DNA of 64,000 nucleotides from Novipirellula herctigrandis (lineage in GTDB: Bacteria > Planctomycetota > Planctomycetia > Pirellulales > Pirellulaceae), in NCBI GenBank assembly GCA_007859835.1, contig SJPJ01000001.1, forward strand, positions 2,097,912-2,161,911, given 5' to 3'. This document shows, piece after piece, positions 46,501 through 55,512 of this stretch. The notes under the pieces were generated by a model. That model did not search any database and was not told where the DNA came from. It saw only the letters and a program-made list of their open reading frames with translations. The translations under genes were made by a program, and so were the position numbers. Every line of letters starts with the position of its first letter. The stretch's first letter is position 1.

Positions 46501-46787
46501 TCCGCGGATGCAGGCAATTTTTGCTCAGCGTCTTGAAAGCCAAACCCACTGGCCCAAACGATCTGGTCGTTATCGACCAAAGAGATCGAAAATGCCGGCA
46601 ACGCTTTTTGTGTGACTTCGTGGTCAATCGCGGCCATCAACTTCGTAATCGCGTCGGCATAATCGGTCGACGGTTTCGGTCGTGGATGTATTACAGCAAT
46701 CGGATTCGGATCATCGGCATATGCCTCCACCATCAACGCTTGAATCACAATGGCAAAAACGACAAACCAATTCAACATACGATTCAT
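43569..46787 (-). CDS. Secreted triple fusion: serine beta-lactamase/DD-peptidase, VanX-type D-Ala-D-Ala dipeptidase, nitrilase-type amidase
   Basis: 1072 residues from ATG 46787 (AGAGG at good spacing; longer frame to 46994 not used). Signal peptide to VEAYA. Domain 1 (about 40-420): class C beta-lactamase family, S103-V-S-K106, YSNAA, and GHGG. A beta-rich linker (420-590) resembles the C-terminal lipocalin-like part of such esterases. Domain 2 (about 625-800): M15D/VanX, H678 in HDAYRPW, SPHNRGGAVD with H711 and D718, E774 and H779 in ERQWWHF. Domain 3 (about 830-1072): carbon-nitrogen hydrolase, E in CFPEMALRG, K in KHRKIN, C966 in LICADTFD. All three active sites look intact. A periplasmic machine for peptidoglycan-type peptides is inferred. 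Confidence 0.88.
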   Translation of the reverse strand: MNRMLNWFVVFAIVIQALMVEAYADDPNPIAVIHPRPKPSTDYADAITKLMAAIDHEVTQKALPAFSISLVDNDQIVWASGFGFQDAEQKLPASADTVYRVGSVSKLFTDIALLQLVEQGQLDLDKPVETYLPDFHPRNSYGIPITLRQLMSHRSGLVRESPVGHYFDPDEPTLTETVASLNQTSLVYKPETKTKYSNAAIAVVGAVLEKQLEVSHPDRVRTTILDPLSMNSSSFVVTPSIEPALASGWMYTYDGRRFEAPTFLLGTGPAGNLYSSVIDLSKFLVCLFSNGKVGSKQIISPEMLKQMTTPEADIDGKPQGFGLGFKIHDFDGTPKIGHGGAVYGFSTQLEALPEHKLGVAAAASLDASNGVVLRLAEYALRLMVAAKEEKTLPSYRVTVPIPAAQAAKLVGEYHEVNGEVNGDRFTRITELGGDVFMQRGTFRYQLRAVENDGTIVTDDVTGFGTTVKLENNDRLLVDDVVFQRVAEEPPPKVHAKWKGLIGEYGWDHNTLYILEDNQQLFALIEWFYYYPLKEVSEDVFEFPDYGLYHGERLLFSRDADGNATDVIAAEVKFVRREVRTIDSKTFKSTPAKPIGERLAEALESSPPPEQGEFRDADLVDLIALDPTIKLDIRFATENNLCGVAIYKQARAFMQRPAAQAVTRANARLKKLGFGLVIHDAYRPWHVTKMLWDAVPDNFKESVADPAIGSPHNRGGAVDLTLYDLATGKPIQMVSDYDEFSPRSLPMYDGGTSRERWCRYLLRQAMEAQGFTVSERQWWHFDFKDGDKYRIGNATFEQLVNSNQLNRTDQVDVDSLSVKESTEHSLRVAIGQIACMDSDLPGNLVRVENAIIRAKQENADLVCFPEMALRGWVNPVAHELAKPIPGHDSDCLCKLAKKHQVYISVGLAEKEDEELYDSAILIDDQGQILLKHRKINVLTELMSPSYTRGNVVTSVETKFGRIGLLICADTFDQSAVQRMVESKPTLLLVPYGWANKVDAWPQHGLTLKATVSAAAKKLGCTVVGTNSIGSISSGPWQGMIYGGQSYACDKSGDVIASGKDRDVDVVVFDVKKK

Positions 46788-47462
46788 TCTAAGACCTCTA
46801 TGATTAACGATCCCCGTCGCTGCCGGTAAGAACCACATGTAGCCGGTGGCCGAGCGACAACGTTGACCGTGCCTCGGTATCGGAATGTCTCGGTATCGGA
46901 ACGATATGAACTTGTATCGAGAGACATAAAACTTTACGGAAGGGCGACTTCGTTTGACGAAGCGGTGGCAAGACAAGCCTCTATGGTAGCGCAATCCCGA
47001 CAGGAAAGCGTGCGCACCTGCGCATTATGCTTGCCAAAATGCGCAGGCGCAAAACCAACCTTTTCTTGCCGGCTTGCATTAGACACACGATTCATCACCC
47101 ACTTTTAGCCATCGCTTTCGCTTTGATCTCGTCAGCCGTTGAATATGTCGATTCGGAGAGTACGTTGCGCGGTCCACCTCTTTGTGCGCCGCCCAGCGTA
47201 CACTATCCAGATTTGGTATTCCTCGGTATTGAACGAGCCTACGAGGTGCACCTCGTTGAAGCTCGACCGCCCCGTGCTGTATCGCCGTGGTATGATTGAC
47301 TCCATTTGGCTTTGTTCGGTTGCGTCAGGAACGCCTGAGTTTCGTGCCAAAACGGTTTCCTCGCTCTTTCAATAAGATAGGTGTAACGAATCATCATCAG
47401 CGCGGCATACGTTTGAATCAGGTATTTTCCGCTTCGGACCAAGTAGGAATAGAGATCAAAAA
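46788..47462. other. Intergenic region upstream of the peptide operon
   Basis: About 675 bp holding the direct repeats at 46873-46901. Frames here (for example minus-strand 47239-47727) have poor protein character. The promoter of the minus-strand operon should lie near the direct repeats. Confidence 0.4.
46873..46901. promoter_or_regulatory. Paired 13-bp direct repeats, operator candidate
   Basis: CTCGGTATCGGAA occurs exactly twice, at 46873-46885 and 46889-46901 (16-bp period), 86 bp upstream of the triple-fusion start. A related TGTATCGAG follows near 46913. Position suggests a regulator site for the peptide operon; no binding protein can be named. Confidence 0.4.
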
Positions 47463-47810
47463 AGCGAGGAATTAGCACGGTGCTGGCTGAAGGCCGAGAC
47501 CTCGATTTCAGCGTACGTTTTGGCAACCGCCGGGGGGCACGACGCCAAAGTTGTTGTGAAGATCTACGAGGACGGCCAACTGGTGGCGTTGGCGCTGTGG
47601 ATTCCGATGGAACTGGATGATTCGATGGCAACCAGCGTGGAGGAAACCGTCTGGTTCGGAACCGACACCGATGGACTTGGGCTGTGGAATGGTCGCATCG
47701 ATGAATTGGCGTTGTTCGACAAGGCACTAAGCGACAAAAATATTGCTAAGATTTATCTGACTACCCGGGAAGATCTGACTGCCCGGGAAGAGACGGCAAG
47801 TCAACAATGA
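47463..47810 (+). pseudogene. Remnant of a LamG/concanavalin-type domain protein
   Basis: The frame carries a typical C-terminal LamG pattern: VLATAGGHDAKVVVKIYEDGQLV, TVWFGTDTDGLGLWNGRIDELALFDKALSDKNIAKIY. Only about 100 residues are recognisable; there is no start, leader or N-terminal domain, and the only start codon near is a TTG inside the fold. Its stop overlaps a possible ATG of the next sulfatase. Left boundary is approximate. It looks like the 3' end of a larger secreted gene lost by deletion. Confidence 0.6.
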
Positions 47811-47839
47811 GACGACCACCCACGGAGTTACGACTACCA

Positions 47840-49288
47840 ATGATGCCACGAAACATTTCGCCCTTGTTGGGCATCCTACTTCTCTTGTCGCTCGCGCAAA
47901 CATCGTCTGCAGCAGAACGGCCAAACATCGTGATCATCCTTGCCGATGATCTTGGCTACGGAAGCCTGAACAGCTACGGCGCGGACGAAGGTCTCGTTCG
48001 TACGCCAAATATAGATCGCTTGGCCAATGAAGGACGACGATTCACCGACGCGAACACGCCCTCTTCGGTATGCTCGCCAACTCGATACGGATTACTCACA
48101 GGACGGTATGATTGGCGGACCGACCAAAAACACGGCGTCATTAACACAGTCGATCCACTACATATCGAAACCACGCGTCCAACGATCGCCTCGGTCCTAA
48201 AGTCTGTCGGGTATCGGACTGCCGCGATCGGCAAATGGCACCTTGGCTATGGAACAACTAGAGCGGATTTTACTAAACCGCTTACCCCTGGCCCACTCGA
48301 CATCGGTTTCAACTATCACTTTGCCGTGCCGCAAAATCACGGCGATGCGTCGGGCGTTTATGTCCGCAATCGAGAAGTGGTTGGTTTACGCAGCAATCAG
48401 GTTGTACCGGTTGGTAAATCACCGTACGGCCGTGACTACCTTGGTATCGATGCACCCCAACGAGTGGACGAAAACGTAATGGACACCTTGACCACGGATG
48501 CCATTGGATGGCTCGAAGAACAACCCGATGAGGCCCCGTTTTTTCTGTACTTCGCGCCGGTCGCAATCCATTTTCCGTACACACCATCGGACCGGACCAA
48601 AGGCACCAGTGGGACCGGTTTGTACGGCGATTGGATTCACGAACTTGACGTGTCCGTCGGCCGCATTCTTGACACGCTTGATCGCCTGCAAGTGACCGAC
48701 GAGACACTCATCATCTTCACCAGCGATAACGGCGGAGTGCTGACGACCGAAGGAATACGACCAGAAGCGGAAGCGTATCGAGCGGGATTACGATGCAATG
48801 GAGATTGGCGAGGCCGCAAGCATAGTATTTACCAGGGTGGTTTCCGAGTTCCCTTCCTCGTCCGTTGGCCTGGGCACGTTCCGTCCGAGTCGGTGTGCGA
48901 CGAGACCATCAATCTCGTTGACATGTTTGCAACAGTCGCCGCCGTGATTGACCATCCGACGGGTTCCGATAAAGAAGTCGCCGAGGACAGTGCCAATGTG
49001 CTGCCAGCGATGTTGGGAGCATCTCCCAAGAAGCCACTTCGGTCTTCAATGATCGTTCACAGCCCCAACGGCAACTATGCGATTCGTCGCGGACCATGGA
49101 AGTACATCGAAGGAAAACCAAGCCCCAATCTGAAGAAAGTGCCCCGTCGAGATGAACTTGGTGCCCAACTCTACAACCTTCAAGATGACCCTAGCGAACA
49201 GCACAACATTCTAATGGAACATCCCGAGATCACAAAAAGCTTGGCGGCGCTGCTAGACAAACATCGAACCAGCGGGCGATCGAACTAA
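47840..49288 (+). CDS. Secreted sulfatase
   Basis: 482 residues from ATG 47840, which gives a clean signal peptide ([24 protein letters not shown]); an upstream ATG at 47807 overlaps the LamG remnant. Motifs: [29 protein letters not shown] in [14 protein letters not shown] (formylglycine site intact), [17 protein letters not shown]. First of three consecutive sulfatases on the plus strand, 23 bp before the next. An anion ester of a polysaccharide is the expected substrate. Confidence 0.9.
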   Translation: MMPRNISPLLGILLLLSLAQTSSAAERPNIVIILADDLGYGSLNSYGADEGLVRTPNIDRLANEGRRFTDANTPSSVCSPTRYGLLTGRYDWRTDQKHGVINTVDPLHIETTRPTIASVLKSVGYRTAAIGKWHLGYGTTRADFTKPLTPGPLDIGFNYHFAVPQNHGDASGVYVRNREVVGLRSNQVVPVGKSPYGRDYLGIDAPQRVDENVMDTLTTDAIGWLEEQPDEAPFFLYFAPVAIHFPYTPSDRTKGTSGTGLYGDWIHELDVSVGRILDTLDRLQVTDETLIIFTSDNGGVLTTEGIRPEAEAYRAGLRCNGDWRGRKHSIYQGGFRVPFLVRWPGHVPSESVCDETINLVDMFATVAAVIDHPTGSDKEVAEDSANVLPAMLGASPKKPLRSSMIVHSPNGNYAIRRGPWKYIEGKPSPNLKKVPRRDELGAQLYNLQDDPSEQHNILMEHPEITKSLAALLDKHRTSGRSN

Positions 49289-49311
49289 ACTTCGGTGAGA
49301 GAGGAAAGGAC

Positions 49312-50937
49312 ATGAGAAAGGATCGATGGATGACCATGATGTATTGGCGAAATTGTGCCGGCCGATGGATTGACTGCGGCGGATTGACGCGATTGTTTGC
49401 TTGCGTATTTTCGGCTTGTTTCGCAGTTGCCCCCATGGCGAGGGCAGATGAACCGTCGGCTTCTAACCGTCCGCCCAACATCGTGATGCTGTTGATCGAC
49501 GACTGGGCATGGAACGGAACGCCAGTGGCCATGGACGAAGCCATGGAAAATTCACGCATGCCCGTTTTACAGATGCCGAATGTTGAGCGACTGGCACGAG
49601 AGGGTATGAGGTTCCGCAATGCCTACGCGTCACCTCAATGTTCGCCGTCGCGTGTTTGTTTGCAGACAGGGCAATCTTCGCCTCGCAACGGCTTCACGGT
49701 TTATATGAACGATGGAAGGCAGCAGTACTACAACGAGAAACAGTTCAAGGGCTTTCCGGTTGTCTCTTGTGTCTCGGATATGACGATCGACGATGACGCA
49801 GTCACCATCCCCGAAGCACTAAAGCCTCTTGGCTATGTCAGCGCCCATATTGGCAAGTGGCACATGCGTGGCGACCCTGGAAACGAAGGCTACGTGCTGC
49901 ACGATGGCGACACCAATAACACTCCGGGCAACACGTTGCCCGCAGAGGCGAACCAGCGACTGCCAAGCGATTTGACCGATCCCAAGCGGATGTTTAGTGT
50001 CACCGCGAAGGCGATCGGTTTTATGGAAGACCAGACCAAGGCCGGTAACCCCTTCTATCTTCAGATCTCTCACTACGCCATGCACGAGGGCCGCGAATGT
50101 TTGCCGGCGACACGCAAAAAGTACGCTCGCCACCCAGCCGTGCAGGCGTATTACGAAAAAATTGGCAAGACTTCGGAGACAGTAAAACGCAAACAAGATC
50201 CCGCGATCTGGTTGGGAATGGGAGAGGATTTGGACGGGCGGATCGGCGCGGTGCTCGATCGCATCAAAGAACTGGGAATCGAAGACAATACTTATGTGAT
50301 CATGGTGTCCGACAACGGCTACCGACACCGCTTTCTGCCCGGCCTCCCACAGCCGCACCACGCTGCTAAATGGTGGGTGTGGCAGGGCGGGATTCGTGTT
50401 CCCATGATTGTAAAAGGACCGAGGATCAAGCCGGGCTCTGCGTTTCACAAAAACGTCGTCAACTACGACTTCTTGCCAACCTTTGTGGATTGGGCAGGCG
50501 GCGACCCCAAAGCTCTCAAAGATATCGATGGCGTCAGTCTCGCAGATTACATGGCGGGCAAAAAACCAGACAACGCCTTTCGAAACCGGATGCTTTACTT
50601 TCACTATCCGCACTACCGCACAACCATGCCGCATTCGGCAGTGGTGTCCGGAGAACGCAAACTATTGCATTTCTACGAGCGCCCTGAGATTCCCATGCTG
50701 TTTGACCTGTCGAAGGATATGGGTGAAGTTCACAACATCGCCGATAAGCACCCCATCGAACACAAGAACCTATACGATGAAATGATAAGCTACTTCGAAA
50801 AAGTCGGCGCTCGCATCCCAAAACGGAATCCGGATTATGAACCCGACATCTACAAGAATGCCAAAGAATACGAGACACGCATGACTTGGGGGCCATTCAA
50901 AGGCCAAAGGGCACTCGACGAGGACGAGGATGGATGA
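49312..50937 (+). CDS. Secreted sulfatase
   Basis: 541 residues, ATG 49312 with AGAGGAAAGG upstream. A long n-region precedes the hydrophobic core ([18 protein letters not shown]). Motifs: [24 protein letters not shown]110-S-P-S-R in [30 protein letters not shown]. Some spacing differs from the first sulfatase (insert at [14 protein letters not shown]), so a different S1 subfamily and substrate are likely. Its stop overlaps the start of the next gene (ATGA). Confidence 0.9.
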   Translation: MRKDRWMTMMYWRNCAGRWIDCGGLTRLFACVFSACFAVAPMARADEPSASNRPPNIVMLLIDDWAWNGTPVAMDEAMENSRMPVLQMPNVERLAREGMRFRNAYASPQCSPSRVCLQTGQSSPRNGFTVYMNDGRQQYYNEKQFKGFPVVSCVSDMTIDDDAVTIPEALKPLGYVSAHIGKWHMRGDPGNEGYVLHDGDTNNTPGNTLPAEANQRLPSDLTDPKRMFSVTAKAIGFMEDQTKAGNPFYLQISHYAMHEGRECLPATRKKYARHPAVQAYYEKIGKTSETVKRKQDPAIWLGMGEDLDGRIGAVLDRIKELGIEDNTYVIMVSDNGYRHRFLPGLPQPHHAAKWWVWQGGIRVPMIVKGPRIKPGSAFHKNVVNYDFLPTFVDWAGGDPKALKDIDGVSLADYMAGKKPDNAFRNRMLYFHYPHYRTTMPHSAVVSGERKLLHFYERPEIPMLFDLSKDMGEVHNIADKHPIEHKNLYDEMISYFEKVGARIPKRNPDYEPDIYKNAKEYETRMTWGPFKGQRALDEDEDG

Positions 50938-53186
50938 TGAAAACTCTAGCAACCTATCTTTTTTGCGCGTTGGGCATCGCATCGACCGCAATCTGCCAAG
51001 CGGCTCCCAATTCCCCCAACATCGTGTTCATTTTTGTCGACGATCAGGGCTACTACGATCTTGGTTGCTATGGTGCCACCGAGGTCCGAACGCCGCGGAT
51101 CGACGCGATGGCAGAGGCGGGAACGCGGTTTACGGATTACTATGCCGCAGCTCCGATTTGCAGCCCCTCACGCGCGGGTTTGTTGACCGGCTGTTATCCG
51201 CGCCGAGTCGGTAACCATATTTGGGTGCATCGCGCCGATTCACAAACAGGCATTCATTCGGACGAACTGACATTGGCCGAACTTTTCAAGCAGAACGGCT
51301 ACGCTACCGCATGCATCGGCAAATGGCACCTCGGATTTCATGAGCCCTTTCTGCCGCGCAACCAGGGATTTGATCACTATTTCGGGCTGCTGCACAACCT
51401 TGACCCAGTGGAGGTCGTCTATTTCGAAGACAAAGGAGGCGTGCCGCTGATGCGAAATGGCGAAGTCGTAAAACGTCCCGCTGATCCTTCGGAACTAACG
51501 AAGCTCTACACCGACGAGGCGATCGAATTCATCGAGAAGAACAAAGACGGGCCGTTCTTTGTCTATCTACCGCATACCATGCTCCACAATCCGCTAGGAG
51601 TGAGCGAAGAATTCAGGGACAGCTCCGACTGGGGTGAATACGGCGACGCGATCCAGGAACTGGACCACAACGTTGGCCGCGTCTTCGATACGCTCGGCAA
51701 GTTAGGCATCGACGACAACACGATCGTCATCTACGCATCCGACAACGGTCGCGGCCCAGGACGCACACCGTCACAGAAAATTCGTGGGCGCAAGCTTTCC
51801 ACTTACGAGGGTGGCATCCGTGTACCCGCGATTGCTTGGGGGCCGGGCATGGGACTGCAGGCGGGGAAAGAATCGTCGGCGGTCGTGCGAGCGATGGACT
51901 GGTACCCGACGCTGGCCACATTCGCGGGGATCAAGGTTCCCGAAGACCACATCATCGACGGACGCGACATCAGTCCGTTGCTCCGAGGCGAAACCGTCAT
52001 CGTACCGCCTCCGGGAAAAAAGGCTTCACTCAACGCGTCGGTTCCGCTTCGACGGCGATGGAATCCACCCGCTGAATGGGCACCGATTATCAATCGCAAC
52101 GAGTACAACGACGCCTTCTTTTATCACGGCAGCCAAGGAGCATTGGCCGCCGTGCGATGGCGCAATTGGAAACTCTATTTGAATCCAAGTCTTGAACTGT
52201 ATAACCTTGCCCAAGACCCCGGCGAGTCCACGCTAGCACGCAATCAAGACATCACGCGCAAGCTGCGCGGCATGGCAATTCTCTTTCAGGAAGAAATGCA
52301 ACTCGACGCTCGTCCGGCAGGGCAAGCCCCACCTCAACCTCGCGCAGACGGCCGAACTGAAATTCCCCAGTCGACACTGGATCGTTTGGATGCGAGGCTT
52401 GGCGTGACGTATGCTCGCTATGGCGATCGCACCTTGGAAATGGACATCTTCCGGCCCAAGGGAACATGGGGAGAGTTGCCCGCAGTTGTCTGCATTCACG
52501 GCGGAGGTTGGGCAAACGGCAATCGGGACAACCACGGAATCGTCGCTCAAGGGTTGGCGGAGCGAGGCTATGTCGCGGCAACGATTTCTTATCGCTTGAG
52601 CGGCGAAGCACCCTTTCCCGCAGCAATCCAGGATTGTAAAGCGGCGGTTCGGTTTCTTCGAGCAAATGCAAAAGAGTATGGTATCGACGCAGAGAACATC
52701 GGTGCGATCGGACTATCCGCGGGCGGTCACTTGACGGCGTTACTTGCAACCTCAGCCGGAGACAAAGAACTTGAAGGCGAAGGTGGAAACGCAAATTTCA
52801 GCAGTGCGATTCAGGCCGCCGTCCCGATGGGGGCACAGACCGACTTGCTGTCACAGCGCACGCGGGAAATTTCCGCAATGGAGGATCGCGGTAAAAATTG
52901 GCGTCAATTCCTCGGCGGATCACAGGCGAACCAACCGGCTGACTATCGCCTCGCCTCTCCGCTATCTCATCTCGACAACGATGACCCACCTTGCCTTTTC
53001 ATCACTGGCGAAACGGACGATCCGAGTACGCATGCCGATAACTTTCGACAGCAAATGAAGAAGTTGGGAATCGATGCGAATCTGACCATCATCAAAGACG
53101 CACCCCACCCGTTTCTTGGCAAACAAGTCTGGTTTGCCCAGATGCTTGAAACGGCCGACACATTTTTCGAAAGCACGTTGAAATAG
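50934..53186 (+). CDS. Bifunctional secreted sulfatase-esterase fusion
   Basis: 750 residues from ATG 50934, 4-bp ATGA overlap with the preceding sulfatase. Signal peptide to CQA. Residues 28-440: sulfatase, [15 protein letters not shown]76-S-P-S-R80, [16 protein letters not shown]. Residues about 475-750: alpha/beta hydrolase of the BD-FAE/carboxylesterase type, H522-G-G-G-W oxyanion loop, nucleophile S595 in [14 protein letters not shown] and DAPHPF as Asp and His of the triad. One polypeptide could remove both sulfate and acyl groups from the same glycan. Linker about 440-475 is Pro-rich. Confidence 0.9.
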   Translation: MMKTLATYLFCALGIASTAICQAAPNSPNIVFIFVDDQGYYDLGCYGATEVRTPRIDAMAEAGTRFTDYYAAAPICSPSRAGLLTGCYPRRVGNHIWVHRADSQTGIHSDELTLAELFKQNGYATACIGKWHLGFHEPFLPRNQGFDHYFGLLHNLDPVEVVYFEDKGGVPLMRNGEVVKRPADPSELTKLYTDEAIEFIEKNKDGPFFVYLPHTMLHNPLGVSEEFRDSSDWGEYGDAIQELDHNVGRVFDTLGKLGIDDNTIVIYASDNGRGPGRTPSQKIRGRKLSTYEGGIRVPAIAWGPGMGLQAGKESSAVVRAMDWYPTLATFAGIKVPEDHIIDGRDISPLLRGETVIVPPPGKKASLNASVPLRRRWNPPAEWAPIINRNEYNDAFFYHGSQGALAAVRWRNWKLYLNPSLELYNLAQDPGESTLARNQDITRKLRGMAILFQEEMQLDARPAGQAPPQPRADGRTEIPQSTLDRLDARLGVTYARYGDRTLEMDIFRPKGTWGELPAVVCIHGGGWANGNRDNHGIVAQGLAERGYVAATISYRLSGEAPFPAAIQDCKAAVRFLRANAKEYGIDAENIGAIGLSAGGHLTALLATSAGDKELEGEGGNANFSSAIQAAVPMGAQTDLLSQRTREISAMEDRGKNWRQFLGGSQANQPADYRLASPLSHLDNDDPPCLFITGETDDPSTHADNFRQQMKKLGIDANLTIIKDAPHPFLGKQVWFAQMLETADTFFESTLK

Positions 53187-53291
53187 CAACGTAACCAATC
53201 AACAGCAGAGCGAATCAATACTCCGAACCGCAGCAAATTCAGCCGGCTGCATCGTCCCATCAGTCCGCAATCTAACGCCTCGAGACGATTT

Positions 53292-54056
53292 TCATATCAG
53301 GCGTTCTGAAATTCGGTCGGCGTACGATCGCATCGTCCGGCCGAGGTTGGGGAAAGCTTCGTTGGGAACGCGATCCGCGGGACCCGTGATCCAAATGGCA
53401 GCAACGGGCCGCTTGTGTCGACTAAAAATGGGGGCGCTCACACAATGAATGCCATGCAACTGTTCGCCACGATCCAAGCCGAAGCCACATTCGCGGATCC
53501 CGCGAAGTTCATCCATCAAAGCTCGCTTGCTTGTTATTGTTTGTTCGTTATAGCGGACAAAGCGATAGCCTTTGATAGTCTTTTCTATTTCTCGTTCTGG
53601 CAGAAATGCCAACATCGCTTTTCCTGGTGCTGAAACGTGCAACGACAACCGTACACCAAGGTCGATGGAAAACTTAAAGGGGTGGGATCCAAGGACCTGT
53701 TCCATAACCACAAACTCGCCTTCGACAAGCGTGCCGATTAGCACCGTCTCTTGAACCTCATCGCGGCATTCCTGCATTACATCAATCGCCGTGGGAACGA
53801 GGGGTTTGTCGGCCAAGCTCATCTGCCCCATGATCAACAGTTTGCGACTAAGTGAAAAGCGCTTGGCGCTGGCGTCCCGATTGAGATACCCGCGAGCCAA
53901 CAACGTGTTGGTGATTCGAAAGACACTGTTCTTGGGCACATCCAACGCCGCAGTCAGTTCAGCAAGCGTCAATCCATCGGGATAATCGAGCAGGTGTTCC
54001 ATGATCACCAGCGCGCGTTCGAGGTTTGGAACCTGGTATCGAGAGTCGCCTTGCAT
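53292..54056 (-). CDS. IclR family transcriptional regulator
   Basis: 254 residues from ATG 54056 (frame open to 54095). Winged helix at about 10-70: VPNLERALVIMEHLLDYPDGLTLAELTAALDVPKNSVFRITNTLLARGYL. Effector domain: TVLIGTLVEGEFVVMEQVLG, RLSLHVSAPGKAMLAFLPE, IRECGFGLDRGEQLHGIHCVSAPIF. Divergent from the sugar operon and very probably its repressor, with a small sugar or acid as effector. Confidence 0.9.
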   Translation of the reverse strand: MQGDSRYQVPNLERALVIMEHLLDYPDGLTLAELTAALDVPKNSVFRITNTLLARGYLNRDASAKRFSLSRKLLIMGQMSLADKPLVPTAIDVMQECRDEVQETVLIGTLVEGEFVVMEQVLGSHPFKFSIDLGVRLSLHVSAPGKAMLAFLPEREIEKTIKGYRFVRYNEQTITSKRALMDELRGIRECGFGLDRGEQLHGIHCVSAPIFSRHKRPVAAIWITGPADRVPNEAFPNLGRTMRSYADRISERLI

Positions 54057-54131
54057 AAATTTCTCAGTTTTTTTTAAGTGCCCGGCGTCTTCCAATCAAA
54101 ACGACTGACGCATTCTATATATAAAACGCTC

Positions 54132-54149
54132 TTCCGAAAACACTCGGAA
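54132..54149. promoter_or_regulatory. Palindromic operator candidate for the IclR regulator
   Basis: TTCCGA (54132-54137) and TCGGAA (54144-54149) form a perfect 6-bp inverted repeat with a 6-bp spacer, between the IclR gene and the divergent operon. IclR-type dimers bind short palindromes of this kind near their own promoter; a TATATA box lies next to it. The 335-bp divergent region has no gene. Confidence 0.45.
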
Positions 54150-54263
54150 GTCACGAGTAAATGATTTTCACAGCATGAGCGCAAATCAGAACCACAGGTA
54201 ATACGTGACATCTTTTCAAATGTCTCGTCAGGATCCCCCGCCCGTTTCTCGTCAACGAACAGC

Positions 54264-54292
54264 TTGATTACGAACACCGGAATGTGTATATA
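54264..54292 (+). promoter_or_regulatory. Sigma-70-like promoter of the sugar operon
   Basis: TTGATT (54264-54269) and TATATA (54287-54292) are separated by exactly 17 bases, about 100 bp before ATG 54392. It is the best -35/-10 match in the region. The leader RNA would be about 90 nt. Confidence 0.5.
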
Positions 54293-54391
54293 TAGCACAA
54301 CGTTCCATATTGCAAACAGCCTTCAACGCCGTTGCTGTTTTTAGCAAGTGTCTCTCCCGATCCAACCAAGCCTGAAAGAGCGAGCCAAACG

Positions 54392-55066
54392 ATGAGCGAA
54401 CAGAACTCCGTCACCCGACGATCCTTACTTAAAACATCGAGTGTTGTGGCAGGTTCGCTAGCTGCGGGCGCTTGGGCTACTGCCGGTGAACCAATGAAAT
54501 ACACACGCAATGACTTTTACACCAACGACGTCTTCAACAAAGAAAAGGCGTTCGCGGCCTACTATGAAATGATGGATCGCTTTGGCTATCCGATCTCACC
54601 GATCTTACGGACGGATCAGTTTTGGACCAGCGATTTTGCTCAAAACGACTTTCTAAACGTCGGCATGGGAGGGGTCTTCTGGGTTAACAACACCGAGCAC
54701 ATGTACTTTGCTCATGAGATCTTTTTGCTGCCCGGGCAGATGATTGTCGAACATTGTCACCGGCCCGTGCCCGAGGGGCCTGCCAAGATGGAATCATGGC
54801 ATGTTCGTCACGGCATGGTCTATACCTTCGGCGACGATGAGCCAACCAAGGATTTGCCGATCGAGCTTCCCCAGAGCCAGTTGAAGGCGGGCGGCATCAC
54901 TGCTTTGAACTGTACACAATTGAAAGCAGGCGAAATGGGATCGCTCAATCGCGTCGAGGCTCGGCACTTTATGATCGCTGGGCCAGAAGGAGCGATCGTT
55001 TCGGAGTATGCATCGCCACATTACGGCGATGCGCTGGAGTTCACCAACAAGTCGGTCGTCTTTTAA
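54392..55066 (+). CDS. Tat-exported cupin, D-lyxose isomerase-like
   Basis: 224 residues from ATG 54392. Tat signal: VTRRSLLKTSSVVAGSLAAGAWATA. The cupin part shows GQMIVEHCHRPVPEGPAKMESWHVRHGMVYTFGDDEP, with the HxH and Lys/Glu pattern of D-lyxose ketol-isomerases (DUF1498), and VEARHFMIAGPEGAIVSEYASPH for the second motif. The reaction would interconvert D-lyxose and D-xylulose or a related pair. Export of a sugar isomerase is odd. The stop codon lies in the first unit of a 17-bp repeat. Confidence 0.75.
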   Translation: MSEQNSVTRRSLLKTSSVVAGSLAAGAWATAGEPMKYTRNDFYTNDVFNKEKAFAAYYEMMDRFGYPISPILRTDQFWTSDFAQNDFLNVGMGGVFWVNNTEHMYFAHEIFLLPGQMIVEHCHRPVPEGPAKMESWHVRHGMVYTFGDDEPTKDLPIELPQSQLKAGGITALNCTQLKAGEMGSLNRVEARHFMIAGPEGAIVSEYASPHYGDALEFTNKSVVF

Positions 55067-55141
55067 AACACATCGTCTTTTAAAACACCTCGTCTTTTAA
55101 AACACCTCGTCTTTTAAAACACCTCGTCTTTTAAAACACCT
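55057..55141 (+). repeat. 17-bp tandem repeat, five units
   Basis: CGTCTTTTAAAACACCT is repeated at 55057, 55074, 55091, 55108 and 55125 (first unit ACAT instead of ACCT). The first unit contains the stop of the isomerase gene (TTT TAA), so the array appears to be an expansion of the gene end; it ends a few bases before the SD of the VOC gene. Copy number may vary by slippage and change spacing in the operon. Confidence 0.95.
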
Positions 55142-55157
55142 CGTACGGAGATGAATT

Positions 55158-55484
55158 GTGCGAACATTGCACCATATTGGTATCCCAACGGATCACGTCA
55201 TCGAAGGGATGACTCACTTGGCAGAGGCGGGGTTGTACGTTACCGATCCCCAACAAAGTCCGAATCGCATTGAATGGCTTCATTTTGAAGAGCATTGCGG
55301 CATGCCGGAAATACTCAAAACGATGCCACACATTGCGTATCAAGTGGACGACTTGGCTGCAGAACTAAAGGACGCCGAAGTGCTGCTTGAGCCCTTCACT
55401 CCAATGGAAGGCATCACCGTGGCGTTTGTGATCGAGGAAGGCGCACCGATCGAGGTTCTGCAAATAGCAGAATCGACCAACTAA
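55158..55484 (+). CDS. VOC (glyoxalase-like) small protein
   Basis: 108 residues, GTG 55158 after GGAG. TLHHIGIPTDHVIEGM begins the first beta-alpha-beta unit, then IEWLHFEEHCGMP, PHIAYQVDDLAAELKDAEVLLEPF and VTVAFVIEEGAPIEVLQ-like ending. Single VOC half, so a dimer is expected; metal ligands may be His in LHHIG, His in WLHFE and Glu in IEVLQ. Role in the sugar operon could be isomerase or epimerase. Confidence 0.75.
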   Translation: MRTLHHIGIPTDHVIEGMTHLAEAGLYVTDPQQSPNRIEWLHFEEHCGMPEILKTMPHIAYQVDDLAAELKDAEVLLEPFTPMEGITVAFVIEEGAPIEVLQIAESTN

Positions 55485-55512
55485 CCCGTAGGCAGGCAAT
55501 AGAGAGCGAACC

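Noticed and set aside
47239..47727. 162-codon minus-strand frame
   Set aside because: It runs antisense to the LamG remnant and is mostly Arg/Ser/Pro-rich low-quality sequence.
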